The notes under the pieces: model-generated | Database searches by the model: none | What the model saw: only the letters and a program-made list of their open reading frames with translations | Told to the model about the DNA's origin: nothing | Shown here: one piece after another, positions 35,932 through 46,020 of the stretch | Layout of the letters: each line of letters opens with the position of its first letter | Position numbering within the stretch: position 1 is the first letter of the stretch | Made by a program: the position numbers and the translations under genes | Source: Microvirga mediterraneensis | GTDB taxonomy: Bacteria; Pseudomonadota; Alphaproteobacteria; Rhizobiales; Beijerinckiaceae | NCBI RefSeq assembly: GCF_013520865.1 | Contig: NZ_JACDXJ010000001.1 | Location: forward strand, 3,581,501-3,645,500 | Length of the DNA: 64,000 nucleotides | Direction: 5' to 3'

Positions 35932-37185
35932 ATGCTGTCGGAGAAGCTTCTCGATCTTGCGTTCACGCGCGCCGTGAAACACGGCACCCTGGAAATGACG
36001 ACGGCCAGGGGCAGGCGGTTCACCTTCGGCGACGGGGCCGAGCCGCAGGTCTCGATCCGGTTCACGGACGCCGCGGCCCAGATGGCCCTCTGCCTACACC
36101 CGGAGCTGAAGCTCGGCGAATTGTTCGTCGACGGCCGCCTCATCATCGAGAAGGGCAATATCCTCGACCTGCTCCAGCTCCTCCTCCAGGACACCCATGG
36201 GGAGCTGGACGAACTTCCTCTCCATCGCCTGCGCAAGATCCGCGCCTGGATGATGCGCCGGGCCGAGAACGATGCGATCCGCTCGAAGCGCAACGTCGCC
36301 CACCACTACGACCTGGACGGCAGGCTCTACTCCCTCTTCCTCGACAGCGACCGCCAGTATTCCTGCGCCTATTTCGACCACCCCGACGCGAGCCTCGAAG
36401 AGGCGCAGATGGCCAAGAAGCGGCACATCGCGGCCAAGCTGCTGGTCGATCCGGGCCATAGCGTGCTCGATATCGGCTCCGGTTGGGGCGGCATGGGGCT
36501 CTATCTGGCCCAAGTAGCGGGAGCCGCGACGGTCAAGGGCATCACCCTCTCCGAGGAGCAGCTGGAGGCTTCGCGCAAGCGCTCCGCCACGGCCTGCCTT
36601 CAGGACCGGGTGCGGTTCGAGCTTCAGGACTACCGCGACACGAGGGGCTCCTTCGACCGGATCGTCTCGGTCGGCATGTTCGAGCATGTGGGCGTGGCCT
36701 CCTACGATGCATATTTCCAAGCCTGCCGGAGCCTCCTGAAGCCGGACGGCGTCATGCTGCTCCACACCATCGGACGAACGGGCACGCCCTACCCGACCAA
36801 TCCCTGGATCACGAAATACATCTTCCCCGGCGGGCACCTGCCCGTCCTGTCGGAGATGATGCCCGCCATCGAGCGCGCGGGGCTTGTGGTGGCCGATATC
36901 GAGGTCCTTAGGCTGCACTACGCCTATACGTTGAAAGCCTGGCGCGAGCGCTTCATGGCCCATCGCGACGAGGTGTTGCGGCTCTATGACGAACGCTTCT
37001 GCCGGATGTGGGAATGCTACCTCGCCATGTCCGAATCCGCCTTCCGCTGGCAGGACGCCGTGGTTTTCCAGCTCCAGCTCGCCCGCCGCAACGACGTGGT
37101 CCCCCTCACCCGCAACTACATCGCCGAACGGGAGGCCGTGCTCAAGGAGGCCGAGCAGAACAGGGAGTTGAAGCGGAGCGCTTGA
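35932..37185 (+). CDS. cfa: Cyclopropane-fatty-acyl-phospholipid synthase
   Basis: A 417-residue enzyme. The SAM-binding motif is VLDIGSGWGGMGLYLA, preceded by NVAHHYDLDGRLYSLFLD and followed by VSVGMFEHVG, the typical CFA-synthase set. It adds a methylene bridge to unsaturated membrane lipids, usually in stationary phase or under acid stress. It starts right after a strong RNA hairpin and is 72 bases after purB. Confidence 0.93.
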   Translation: MLSEKLLDLAFTRAVKHGTLEMTTARGRRFTFGDGAEPQVSIRFTDAAAQMALCLHPELKLGELFVDGRLIIEKGNILDLLQLLLQDTHGELDELPLHRLRKIRAWMMRRAENDAIRSKRNVAHHYDLDGRLYSLFLDSDRQYSCAYFDHPDASLEEAQMAKKRHIAAKLLVDPGHSVLDIGSGWGGMGLYLAQVAGAATVKGITLSEEQLEASRKRSATACLQDRVRFELQDYRDTRGSFDRIVSVGMFEHVGVASYDAYFQACRSLLKPDGVMLLHTIGRTGTPYPTNPWITKYIFPGGHLPVLSEMMPAIERAGLVVADIEVLRLHYAYTLKAWRERFMAHRDEVLRLYDERFCRMWECYLAMSESAFRWQDAVVFQLQLARRNDVVPLTRNYIAEREAVLKEAEQNRELKRSA

Positions 37186-37216
37186 ACCTGCCTCCGCGGG
37201 TCTTTATCTCCGGCTC

Positions 37217-37768
37217 ATGAAAACCTCCGATTGCGAAATCCTCATCGTTCCCGGCCACACCAATTCCGGCGACGACCACTGGCAGAGCCGATGGGAGCGC
37301 CAGCTCTCGACCGCGTGGCGCGTCGAGCAGGAGAACTGGGACGCTCCCAACAAGGACGCCTGGGTCGAGCGCATCGTGCGCGACGTGGAGCGCGCCGAGA
37401 GGCCGGTCGTGCTCGTCGGGCACAGCCGGGGCGTGTTGGCCATCGCCCATGCGGCGCCCCGGCCCGCGGGCGGCAAGGCGAAGGGCGCCTTCCTAGTCAG
37501 CCTGCCGGACGTGGGGCGGCCCGACTTCATCCCGGCCATCGACCGGGCCTTCGCGCCGATCCCGCGCGAGCCGTTCCCCTTCCCGTCGGTCCTCGTCGCC
37601 AGCCGGACCGACCCGCATTGCGACTACGCCAAGGCGGAAGACATCGCTTATGCCTGGGGCTCGGCCATCGTCGACGCGGGTGATGCCGGCCATCTGAACA
37701 CGGAAAGCGGCCACGGCCCCTGGCCGGAAGGCCTGATGCGCTTCGCCGGGTTCCTGAAGCGGCTCTGA
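37217..37768 (+). CDS. RBBP9/YdeN-family alpha/beta hydrolase
   Basis: A 183-residue small hydrolase. It begins with CEILIVPGHTNSGDDHWQSR, the family oxyanion region, and has the nucleophile elbow VGHSRG and a late AGHLN histidine. Family members are serine hydrolases of mostly unknown substrate. It follows cfa by 31 bases in the same direction. Confidence 0.85.
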   Translation: MKTSDCEILIVPGHTNSGDDHWQSRWERQLSTAWRVEQENWDAPNKDAWVERIVRDVERAERPVVLVGHSRGVLAIAHAAPRPAGGKAKGAFLVSLPDVGRPDFIPAIDRAFAPIPREPFPFPSVLVASRTDPHCDYAKAEDIAYAWGSAIVDAGDAGHLNTESGHGPWPEGLMRFAGFLKRL

Positions 37769-37882
37769 AGCCCGTTCGTTTCCTCCAAACCTTGTCCACA
37801 TGACGAAAAGTTCATGCGGCGGTCCCCTGGGTGAGAGCAGGATCGGAGCAATCTTGTCCTATCGCCACAACGGAGGATATTC

Positions 37883-38467
37883 ATGAAGACCCTTGCAACC
37901 GTCGCTCTGGCCGCCCTGCTGGCAGGCTCCGGGACTTACGCGTTCGCACAGCAGCAGACGCCGGCCCCGAATGCGCCGGCGGCCTCCCAGGACCAGGGCC
38001 AGCAGAACCGTCGTCCCCGCATGAGCCAGGACGATTACAACCGGCTCGTGGATGCCCGCGTCGCCTCGATCAAGGCCGGCCTGAAACTGTCCGCCGATCA
38101 GGAGCGCCTGTGGGGTCCGGTGGAAACCGCGATCCGGACCTCGGCCTCCGAGCGCTATACCCGCATGCAGCAGTTTCGTGAGAACCGCGACCAGCGCCGG
38201 TCCATGGACATGATGCAGCGCCTCGAGCAGCGCAGCACGATGCTGAACGAAAGCGCCCAGCGCTCCGCCGCGCTGACCAAGGCCCTTCGCCCGCTCTGGG
38301 ACAGCTTCAGCGAGGACCAGAAGCGGATCGCCCCGCGTCTCATGCGCGAAGCCATCAACGGGGGCTGGGGCGAGCGTCGCGGACGGGGCGATCGCGACGG
38401 GCATCACGGCCGACGCGCCGGGATGATGATGGACCATGGCCCACGCGGCCCGGCCCAGCAGCAGTAA
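37883..38467 (+). CDS. Spy/CpxP-like LTXXQ-motif periplasmic protein
   Basis: A 194-residue protein with signal peptide (MKTLATVALAALLAGSGTYAF, AQ), a helical domain with LKLSADQERLW (the LTXXQ-type motif), and a C-terminal tail rich in G, R, H and M. The helical core resembles Spy-type chaperones that guard periplasmic proteins. The His/Met-rich end could bind metal. GGAGG precedes the ATG. Confidence 0.75.
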   Translation: MKTLATVALAALLAGSGTYAFAQQQTPAPNAPAASQDQGQQNRRPRMSQDDYNRLVDARVASIKAGLKLSADQERLWGPVETAIRTSASERYTRMQQFRENRDQRRSMDMMQRLEQRSTMLNESAQRSAALTKALRPLWDSFSEDQKRIAPRLMREAINGGWGERRGRGDRDGHHGRRAGMMMDHGPRGPAQQQ

Positions 38468-38523
38468 TGCATCGAACGCAAAGGCGAGAACCGGTTCTGC
38501 GTGAGGGATGCAAAAACCCAAAC

Positions 38524-38553
38524 AATAAAAAAGGCCGCCCTCGGGCGGCCTTC
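38524..38553. terminator. Shared terminator between the Spy-like gene and rpsD
   Basis: AAGGCCGCC and GGCGGCCTT form a stem with loop CTCG-like bases. On the minus strand it is followed by TTTTTATTG, which suits rpsD; on the plus strand by CTTCATTTT for the Spy-like gene. Confidence 0.85.
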
Positions 38554-38581
38554 TTCATTTTCGAAACCGGCTCTTCGCGGA

Positions 38582-39199
38582 TTAGCGCGAATAGAACTCG
38601 ATCACGAGGTTCGGTTCCATCTGGACCGGGTACGGCACTTCCGACAGGGTCGGGATGCGCGTCACGCGGGCCGTCATCTTGGAATGATCGACCTCGATGT
38701 AGTCCGGAACGTCGCGCTCGGCGAGCTGGGACGCCACGACGACGACCTCGAGCTGCTTCGACTTGTCCTTCACCTCGATCACATCGCCGGCCTTCACCTG
38801 ATAGCTCGGGATGTTCACGCGGCGGCCGTTGACCTTCACGTGACCGTGGTTCACGAACTGACGGGCGGCGAACGGGGTGGCGACGAACTTCGCGCGGTAC
38901 ACAACCGCGTCGAGACGACGCTCGAGCAGGCCGACCAGGTTCTCACCCGAGTCGCCCTTCAGGCGGATCGCCTCCGCGTAGTAGCGGCGGAACTGCTTCT
39001 CGGTGATGTTCGCGTAATAGCCCTTGAGCTTCTGCTTGGCGCGCAGCTGCGTGCCGAAGTCAGACATCTTGCCCTTGCGGCGCTGGCCGTGCTGGCCGGG
39101 GCCGTATTCGCGGCGGTTCACAGGGCTCTTCGGGCGGCCCCAGATATTCTGACCCATGCGGCGGTCAAGCTTGTGCTTGGCCTGAATGCGCTTCGACAT
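38582..39199 (-). CDS. rpsD: 30S ribosomal protein S4
   Basis: A 205-residue protein with the S4 family start ([20 protein letters not shown]), the S4 RNA-binding block ([20 protein letters not shown], then [14 protein letters not shown]), and a C-terminus ending IEFYSR. It nucleates 30S assembly. In alphaproteobacteria rpsD commonly stands alone, as here. A sigma-70-like promoter lies about 170-200 bases upstream. Confidence 0.97.
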   Translation of the reverse strand: MSKRIQAKHKLDRRMGQNIWGRPKSPVNRREYGPGQHGQRRKGKMSDFGTQLRAKQKLKGYYANITEKQFRRYYAEAIRLKGDSGENLVGLLERRLDAVVYRAKFVATPFAARQFVNHGHVKVNGRRVNIPSYQVKAGDVIEVKDKSKQLEVVVVASQLAERDVPDYIEVDHSKMTARVTRIPTLSEVPYPVQMEPNLVIEFYSR

Positions 39200-39368
39200 C
39201 GCTGTTCCTCTTGTTGTCGAATCTGCGAGGAACGCGCCCTCCTCTTCCCTTCATGCCCGAGGAGGTCCAAAGGACCGTCTCGAGGGACGGGACGACAGGC
39301 CGGCCGGAACCGGGCCACGGGAGCGTAAAAAGTTACGCGGCCCCGTTAAGGACCGCGTGAACGGAATT

Positions 39369-39397
39369 GCCTTAGTCGAGACGGGCCGACCTGTCAA
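39369..39397 (-). promoter_or_regulatory. Sigma-70-like promoter of rpsD
   Basis: On the minus strand TTGACA (39397-39392), 17 bases, then TAAGGC (39374-39369). This gives an rpsD leader of about 160 bases, long enough for autoregulatory folding. Inferred from consensus only. Confidence 0.55.
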
Positions 39398-39407
39398 GGA
39401 ACTCGCC

Positions 39408-42400
39408 TCATTCGGCTGCCTGGGCACGCGGCTCAGGCCGCCCCTCGACCTCGGGATGGCGGCCGGACCACCAGGAGCGGACCGCCAGGGACAGGCTGTC
39501 GAGATAGAGATAGACCACCGGCGTCGTGAACAGCGTCAGGGCTTGGCTGACCAAAAGGCCGCCCACGATGGCGTAGCCGAGGGGCTGGCGGATCTCCGAG
39601 CCCGTGCCGTGTCCTAGCATGAGCGGCACGCCGCCGAGAAGCGCCGCCATGGTGGTCATCATGATCGGGCGGAACCGCAGGATCGCCGCCTTCCGGATCG
39701 CATCGCGGGGGCTAAGCCCCTCGTCCCGCTCGGCGCTGATCGCGAAATCGACCATCATGATGCCGTTCTTCTTCACGATGCCGATCAGCAGGATCACCCC
39801 GATGAAGGCGATCAGGCTGAAATCGAACCCGAACAGCATGAGCGTCACAATGGCACCGAGACCCGCCGAGGGCAGCGTCGACAGGATCGTGATGGGGTGG
39901 ATGTAGCTCTCGTAGAGAATGCCGAGGATCAGATAGACGACCACGAGAGCCGCCAGGATGAGGAGCGGCACCGTCGCGAGCGAGGCCTGGAAGGCCTGCG
40001 CATTCCCTTGGAACGTCCCGGCGAGCGACCCAGGCGGATTGAGCGAGGCCACGGCCCGCTGGATGGCCTGGGTCGCTTCTCCCAGGGCGGTGCCCTGCGC
40101 GAGGTTGAAGCTGATCGTGATCGCCGGGAACTGCCCCTGGTGGTTGATCGCGAGCGGCGCGATCTTGCGCGTCGTCCAGCTCGCGAAGGTCGAAAGCGGG
40201 ACCTGCTGTCCGGACATCGGAGACTTCAGGTAGATCTTGCTGAGCGTTTCCGTGTCGCCCTGCAGCTCCGGCAGGACCTCCATGACCACGTTGTAACTGT
40301 TGAGCTGGGTGAAGTACTGGGTGACCTGTCGTTGCCCGAAGGCGTCGTAGAGCGTGTCGTCGATCTGCTGCGGCGTGAAGCCGAAGCGCGAGGCCTGGTC
40401 CCGGTTGATCGTCAGGGTCAGGGTCGTGCCGCTCACCTGCTGGTCGGTCGCAACGTCGCGCAGTTCGGGCAGCGAACGGAGCTTTTCCAGGATCCTCGGA
40501 GCCCAATCGTTCAGCTCGTCCAGGTTCGCGTCCTGGAGGGTGTACTGGTACTGGGTGCGCGCCTGGCGCCCGCCCACATTGATGTCCTGCGAGGCCTGAA
40601 GGAAGAGGCGGATGCCCTCCACCTTGTCGATTTGCGGCCGCAGGCGGGCGATGATCTCGGTGGCGGATGCGCTGCGCTCCGACCGGGGCTTGAGACTGAT
40701 ATAGAACCGGCCCGTATTGAGGGTCGAAGCGCCGTTGCCCGCCCCGATCGACATGGCGAAGGTCGCGACGTCGGGGTCGTTCGCCACGATTTCGCCGAGC
40801 GCCTGCTGGCGCTCGTACATGTCCTTGAACGAGATGTCCTGTGCGGCTTCGGACGTGCCGACGAGAAAGCCCGTATCCTGCTGTGGGAAGAAGCCCTTCG
40901 GGATCGCCATGAACAGCGCGACCGTCGCGGCGAGCGTCGCGAAGAACACGAGGAGCGTGAGGAAGCGGTGGCGCAGGACCGCGTCGAGGCCCCGCTCGTA
41001 GCCGCGCTCCATGGCGGTGAACGACGCCTCGAGCCGGCGGTAGAGCCGGCCGTGCCTCTCCTCGGGCCCATGCGGCTTGAGGAGACGGGATGCCATCATG
41101 GGCGTCAGCGTCAGCGACACGATGGCCGAGACCGCGATCGTCATGGTCATGACGATGGAGAACTCGCGGAAGAGCCGACCGATGATGCCGCCCATCAGCA
41201 GGAGCGGGATGAAGACGGCGACCAGGGACACGCTGATGGACAGGATGGTGAAGCCGATCTCCCCGGCCCCCTTGTAGGCCGCGTTCATGGGCGTCTCGCC
41301 GCTCTCGACGTGACGGACGATGTTTTCGAGCATGACGATGGCGTCGTCCACGACGAAGCCTACGGAGATCGTCAGCGCCATGAGGGACAGGTTGTCGAGA
41401 CTGTAGCCCGCGAGATACATCAAGCCGCAGGTGCCGAGCAGGGCCAGGGGAACCGTGACGCTCGGAATGACCGTCGCCCAGAGCCGCCGCAGGAAGACGA
41501 AGATGACGAACACCACGAGGGCGATGGTGATGAGCAGCGTGAACTGCACATCGGCCACGGAGGCCCGGATGGTCTGGGTCCGGTCGCTCAGGACCCCGAT
41601 CCGGATGGCGGGCGGCATCGCGGCTTCGAGCCGGGGCAGCTGGGCCTTCACCCGGTCTACGGTCTCGATCACGTTGGCGCCGGGCTGCTTGAAGACGATG
41701 AGGAAGACCCCGCGCTTGCCGTTTGCCCAGGCGGCCAGCTTGGTGTTCTCGGGGCCGGCCACTGCCCGGCCGATGTCCCGAACCCGGATGGGAGCCCCCT
41801 CCGCATAGGCCACGACGACGTCGTTCCACTCCTCCGCCTGGACCAGTTGGTCGTTGGCATAGATGGTGAAGCTGCGGGTCTCGCCGTCGATGGAGCCCTT
41901 GGGCGCATCGACCGTGGAGATGGCGAGCTTGGCACGCACGTCCTCCAGGGACAGGTTCTTGTTCACGAGCTTCGTGGGGTCAACCTGCACCCTGATCGCC
42001 GGCTTCTGCTGCCCGCCGATCACCACCTGGGCCACGCCCGAGATCTGGCTCACCTGCTGAGCGAGCTTGGTATCGGCATTGTCGCTGACCTCCGTGAGCG
42101 GCAGGGCATCGGAGGTCACGGAGACGATGAGGATCGGCGTGTCGGCCGGGTTGACCTTCCTGTAGGTCGGCGGACTCGGCAGGTTCTTCGGCAACTGCCC
42201 GCTGGCGGCGTTGATGGCCGATTGCACGTCCTGGGCAGCCGCGTCGATGTTCCGGTCGAGATCGAACTGAATCGTGATCGAGGTCGAGCCGAGGGCGCTC
42301 GCCGACGACATCTGCGTCACGCCCGGAATCTGCCCGAACTGCCGTTCGAGGGGCTGGGCCACGGACGAGGCCATGGTCTGCGGGCTCGCGCCCGGCAGCG

Positions 42401-42566
42401 TTGCGGAAACCTGGATCGTGGGGAAGTCGATCTGGGGCAGCGGCGCAACCGGCAGGAACGGATAGGCCGCGAGCCCTGCGAACAGGATCCCGATCATCAG
42501 CAGCGTGGTCGCCACCGGATAGCGGATGAACGGTGTCGAGACGCCGCCTGGAAACCCCACGCTCAT
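39408..42566 (-). CDS. RND-family multidrug efflux pump, inner-membrane subunit (MdtB/C- or HAE1-like)
   Basis: A 1052-residue transporter starting MSVGFPGGVSTPFIRYPVAT and containing the RND central helices (GYSLDNLSLMALTISVGFVV, then DDAIVMLENIVRHVE; the DD pair carries protons). A large periplasmic porter domain lies between each half's first and second helix. It expels drugs or toxic compounds using the proton gradient. Its ATG is one base after the fusion-protein stop (TGAGATG), so the two are coupled. No outer-membrane factor or regulator gene is adjacent. Confidence 0.93.
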   Translation of the reverse strand: MSVGFPGGVSTPFIRYPVATTLLMIGILFAGLAAYPFLPVAPLPQIDFPTIQVSATLPGASPQTMASSVAQPLERQFGQIPGVTQMSSASALGSTSITIQFDLDRNIDAAAQDVQSAINAASGQLPKNLPSPPTYRKVNPADTPILIVSVTSDALPLTEVSDNADTKLAQQVSQISGVAQVVIGGQQKPAIRVQVDPTKLVNKNLSLEDVRAKLAISTVDAPKGSIDGETRSFTIYANDQLVQAEEWNDVVVAYAEGAPIRVRDIGRAVAGPENTKLAAWANGKRGVFLIVFKQPGANVIETVDRVKAQLPRLEAAMPPAIRIGVLSDRTQTIRASVADVQFTLLITIALVVFVIFVFLRRLWATVIPSVTVPLALLGTCGLMYLAGYSLDNLSLMALTISVGFVVDDAIVMLENIVRHVESGETPMNAAYKGAGEIGFTILSISVSLVAVFIPLLLMGGIIGRLFREFSIVMTMTIAVSAIVSLTLTPMMASRLLKPHGPEERHGRLYRRLEASFTAMERGYERGLDAVLRHRFLTLLVFFATLAATVALFMAIPKGFFPQQDTGFLVGTSEAAQDISFKDMYERQQALGEIVANDPDVATFAMSIGAGNGASTLNTGRFYISLKPRSERSASATEIIARLRPQIDKVEGIRLFLQASQDINVGGRQARTQYQYTLQDANLDELNDWAPRILEKLRSLPELRDVATDQQVSGTTLTLTINRDQASRFGFTPQQIDDTLYDAFGQRQVTQYFTQLNSYNVVMEVLPELQGDTETLSKIYLKSPMSGQQVPLSTFASWTTRKIAPLAINHQGQFPAITISFNLAQGTALGEATQAIQRAVASLNPPGSLAGTFQGNAQAFQASLATVPLLILAALVVVYLILGILYESYIHPITILSTLPSAGLGAIVTLMLFGFDFSLIAFIGVILLIGIVKKNGIMMVDFAISAERDEGLSPRDAIRKAAILRFRPIMMTTMAALLGGVPLMLGHGTGSEIRQPLGYAIVGGLLVSQALTLFTTPVVYLYLDSLSLAVRSWWSGRHPEVEGRPEPRAQAAE

Positions 42567-42567
42567 C

Positions 42568-43761
42568 TCACTTGATCTCCCCGGCGGCGACATGGGCTTC
42601 CGAAGCGTTCGTCACCCGCACGGGCGACCCGGGCTGGAGGCGGTAATGACCCGCCGTGACGACACGTTCCCCAACGTTCAGCCCATCCTCGATCACCGCC
42701 TTGTCGCCGGTGATCACCCCGACCTTGACCGGACGCATCTCGACTGTGTTGTCGGGCTTGACGACATAGGCATAGAGGCCCTGCGGCCCTCTCTGGACCG
42801 CCGTGCTCGGCACGGCCGCGACTCCTTGCAATGTGCGCACGAGCAGGCGCGCATCCACCGACATTCCGGGCCAGAGGCTATGATCCTTGTTGGCGAATTG
42901 CGCCTTGAGCCGCACGGTCCCCGTGGCGCTGTCGACCTGGTTGTTCACGAGGGTGAGCTCGCCTTCGGCCAGGGGTGTCTTGCCGTTCGACGACAGAGTC
43001 AAGACCTTGAGCGGCCCCTCGCCATGCGCTTTCAGGATGCCCGACAATTCCGCCTCGGGGGCGGTGAAGATGACGGCAATCGGCTCGATCTGGGCAATCT
43101 GTACGATGCCATTCGTATCGGCCGCATGGACGATATTGCCCTGATCAACCCGGCGCAGGCCCGTGCGGCCAGAAAGCGGAGCACGGATCGTCGTGTAGCT
43201 CAACTGTGTGGTGGCATTGTCGATGGCCGCCTGATCCGCTTGGATCTGGGCGTTGAGCGAGCTCACATTCGCCTGCTGAACGTCGAGTTGCTGCTTGGAC
43301 GCGAAGTCGCGGGTGATGAGCTGACGGGTCCGTTCGAGGTCCGCCTTGGCGCTCACGAGCTGCGCCTCGTCCTGCGCCTTCTTCGCGACGGCCTGGTCCA
43401 GGGCGGCCTGGAACGGGCGCGGGTCGATCTGGAGCAGGAGGTCGCCCGCCTTGACCATCTGCCCTTCCTGGAAGGCGATCTTCTCGATCTGGCCGTCGAC
43501 CCGGCTCTGGACAGTCACCGTGTTCAGGGCCTGCACCGAGCCGAGCCCCGTCAGGTAGATCGGGATGTCGGCGGCTTCCACCGGTGCCGCCTGGACCGGA
43601 ACGGGAGCAGGCGCGGCAGGCCGCGCTGCGGCCGCCCTTTGCGCCGTTCGGGCCTCATACCAACGCCAAGCTCCCCAGCTCCCTCCGACTAGGACGAGAA
43701 CGAGAAAAACGGCAAAGAGGCCTCGGGACCTGTGCCCCGACGTCGGCTTCGGCTCGACCAT
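42568..43761 (-). CDS. RND efflux periplasmic adaptor (membrane fusion protein)
   Basis: A 397-residue adaptor. It has one N-terminal membrane anchor ([20 protein letters not shown]), a split lipoyl domain ([20 protein letters not shown] and [20 protein letters not shown]), a helical hairpin between them, and the beta-barrel end. GGGAGA six bases before ATG 43761 decides the start. It bridges the RND pump at 39408-42566 to an outer-membrane channel encoded elsewhere. Confidence 0.92.
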   Translation of the reverse strand: MVEPKPTSGHRSRGLFAVFLVLVLVGGSWGAWRWYEARTAQRAAAARPAAPAPVPVQAAPVEAADIPIYLTGLGSVQALNTVTVQSRVDGQIEKIAFQEGQMVKAGDLLLQIDPRPFQAALDQAVAKKAQDEAQLVSAKADLERTRQLITRDFASKQQLDVQQANVSSLNAQIQADQAAIDNATTQLSYTTIRAPLSGRTGLRRVDQGNIVHAADTNGIVQIAQIEPIAVIFTAPEAELSGILKAHGEGPLKVLTLSSNGKTPLAEGELTLVNNQVDSATGTVRLKAQFANKDHSLWPGMSVDARLLVRTLQGVAAVPSTAVQRGPQGLYAYVVKPDNTVEMRPVKVGVITGDKAVIEDGLNVGERVVTAGHYRLQPGSPVRVTNASEAHVAAGEIK

Positions 43762-43864
43762 GGAGCTCTCCCGCGCGTGGACCTGAGCTTCGTATTTAGG
43801 AAGCGCCACCAGGAGAGATAGGGCGAGGCCCTACACACTTTCGTGCGTCGGATCTTATTCCGAG

Positions 43865-44743
43865 TTAAGGCGCCGGGAGGCGCATCGGCCAGGGTTCCAC
43901 GACCACCTGCGACAGCCCCCGCGCCTGGAGCGCAGACCGCAAGGGGGCACCGATCCCGGCGCCGTCCGTGAAGACCGCAATGGCTTCGTTATCGTCGGCC
44001 TCGTGGCCGGGGACAAGACCGCCGATGAGCTGGATCACCCGCCGGGCGATGGCCGGGGCCGGGTCGATCCAGGTCACGGGCCAGGGCGCCAGGGCCTGGA
44101 AGCGCGGGAGCAGCAGCGGGTAATGGGTGCAGCCCAAGGCCACCACGTCCGTCCTTCCGCCCGAACCTTCGATGAAGCAGGGCAGCAGCTCGTCCAGCAG
44201 GTCCTGATCCGGAACGGGCGTCCCCGCAAGCTCCGCCTCCGCGAAGCCCGCGAGGCGCCGCGAGCCGACGAGGTTGACCTTGCAGTCCGCCGCATAGGTT
44301 TCGATGAGATCGCGCGTGTAGTCCCGCGCCACGGTGCCGGGGGTGGCGAGGATGGAGATGTATCCGGATCGCGTCGTCCGAGCTGCGGGCTTGATCGCCG
44401 GGACCGTGCCGACGAAGGGAACGGAAAACCGCCCGCGCAGATGCGGCAGGACGATTGTAGAAGCCGTGTTGCAGGCGATCACCACGATGTCGGGATCGTG
44501 CAGGCCGATCAGCCGCTCCATCACGGCGACGACCCGCTCGGCCAGGACCGTCTCGCTCAACCGTCCGTAGGGAAATCCCGCATCGTCCGCCGCATAGACG
44601 TAGCGCGCATCGGGGCGAGCCTTCAGCACCTCGGCAAAGACCGTGAGGCCGCCGAGACCGGAATCGAAGACGAGGATGGTGGGAACGGGAGACGGCATGA
44701 CGGCGGGATTATAGGTGGCCCCCGCCAGAAGATCGACACGCAT
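43865..44743 (-). CDS. murI: Glutamate racemase
   Basis: A 292-residue enzyme making D-glutamate for peptidoglycan. The catalytic cysteines lie in VVIACNTAST and VALGCTHYPLL, and FDSGLGGLTV near the start is the family signature. ATG 44743 is six bases after AAGGG, which overlaps the stop of the upstream hydrolase gene, so the pair is coupled; a later ATG at 44698 has no ribosome site. Confidence 0.92.
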   Translation of the reverse strand: MRVDLLAGATYNPAVMPSPVPTILVFDSGLGGLTVFAEVLKARPDARYVYAADDAGFPYGRLSETVLAERVVAVMERLIGLHDPDIVVIACNTASTIVLPHLRGRFSVPFVGTVPAIKPAARTTRSGYISILATPGTVARDYTRDLIETYAADCKVNLVGSRRLAGFAEAELAGTPVPDQDLLDELLPCFIEGSGGRTDVVALGCTHYPLLLPRFQALAPWPVTWIDPAPAIARRVIQLIGGLVPGHEADDNEAIAVFTDGAGIGAPLRSALQARGLSQVVVEPWPMRLPAP

Positions 44744-44752
44744 AACCAACCC

Positions 44753-45955
44753 TTACGAACGCGACTTGGTCAGAAAGTCTGATAATCCCTGTTTGGTTTC
44801 CGGAGGCGCCATGTTCAGCTTGCGGCGCGGCGCCGGCTCGTCCTTGCTCTCCGGCGTCGCTCCCTTCGGCACCTGGGCCGAGAGGCGCTTGACGGGCCAG
44901 CCGTCGCTCCAGGTGCTCATGTCGACGAATTTGGGATCGCGCAGGAGAACCGAAGCCTCCTTGCCGGAGAAGGCCGCATCGGAAGCAAGATCGAAGGTCT
45001 TCCAGAAGGCGAGGAAGTCGAGAGCGTCCGTGCCGTTGGTGCCGAGCTGCTGGGTCAGGATGGTCTGCGGCCCGCTGAGGGACATGTCGGCGCTCCAGCG
45101 CCACGTGCTTCTCTGCTTCGGATCGCGTGGCGGATCGGGCGGCAGCTTGATGGCGGAAGCATCGTACTCGGCCTTAGGAGACCCGGGCGATGCGAGAGTC
45201 GCCGTCAGCGCGGGATAGCCGTGGTCGTCCGAAGCCGCCCGCATGAACAGCTTGCGGGACGAGGGAACGGCACTGGCCTGCTGGAGCAGCAGGCGGGATG
45301 CGCGATCGCTCGGGATATAGTCCCTATCGCCGCTCATCGCGATGATCATGGTGGCCGGATCGACCGCCGAGAGATCGCGCAGGAGGATCCCGCGCTCCTT
45401 CTCGTTCGACGCGATGCCGCCCGGCATCAGGCCGAAGATCAGCTTCGGCGCCGGGACCTTGCCCGAACTCACCCCGGCCGCCAGGTTGAGCGCGATGGGC
45501 ACGCCCGCCGAATGGCCGATGAAGGCGACCCGCTCCTTGTCGGGCCTGGCCTTCGGATCGCCCGCCAGCTCCGCGAGGGCGCTCTGGATCAGGTCTTCGG
45601 CCAGGTTCGAGGCATCGGCCGGACGGGAGCGGTTCACCTCCTGGAAGCGTGGGAAGAGCACCAGGTTGCCCCTGCGGGCCAGGTGATCGATCCAGCCGCC
45701 GTAGAGACCCGGGTTCACGGCTCCCCAGGAATGCAGGAACACCACCACGGGGCGCGGCCCGGAGGGCTCGTCATTCCCATGAAACACGAAGGTCCCGCTG
45801 CTGGCGGTGCCGAGCGCCCGCTTCACCACCTCGGACGAGGGGTACTCGCGCCCGCCCGCACCCTGTGCGGGCTGTTGCGGCGGCGTTGCCGCAAGAGCCG
45901 CCGGGGCAACGAGGGAGGCGCCAAGGAGCAGAACAGGCAGCAGGAAGCGGCGCAT
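44753..45955 (-). CDS. Secreted alpha/beta hydrolase
   Basis: A 400-residue protein with signal peptide (MRRFLLPVLLLGASLVAPAA, LAA) and an alpha/beta-hydrolase core: VVVFLHSWGAVNPG, the nucleophile elbow FIGHSAGVPI, and a late DDHGYP histidine region. It resembles dienelactone-hydrolase-like or lipase-like periplasmic enzymes; the substrate is unknown. It lies nine bases upstream of murI and probably shares a transcript. Confidence 0.8.
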   Translation of the reverse strand: MRRFLLPVLLLGASLVAPAALAATPPQQPAQGAGGREYPSSEVVKRALGTASSGTFVFHGNDEPSGPRPVVVFLHSWGAVNPGLYGGWIDHLARRGNLVLFPRFQEVNRSRPADASNLAEDLIQSALAELAGDPKARPDKERVAFIGHSAGVPIALNLAAGVSSGKVPAPKLIFGLMPGGIASNEKERGILLRDLSAVDPATMIIAMSGDRDYIPSDRASRLLLQQASAVPSSRKLFMRAASDDHGYPALTATLASPGSPKAEYDASAIKLPPDPPRDPKQRSTWRWSADMSLSGPQTILTQQLGTNGTDALDFLAFWKTFDLASDAAFSGKEASVLLRDPKFVDMSTWSDGWPVKRLSAQVPKGATPESKDEPAPRRKLNMAPPETKQGLSDFLTKSRS

Positions 45956-46020
45956 CGTCGTCTCGAACTCTTTTCACAACCGGCCAGATAGGGCCCAATC
46001 ATCATAAGGCCACGATTAGA

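Noticed and set aside
39897..42575. Long (892-codon) open frame antisense to the RND pump gene
   Set aside because: It is the mirror of a well-supported RND gene in GC-rich DNA; its product is low-complexity, rich in R, G, D and H, with no domain. Similar long shadows at 52166-54871, 60457-63213, 14337-15923 and 30487-32541 were rejected for the same reason.
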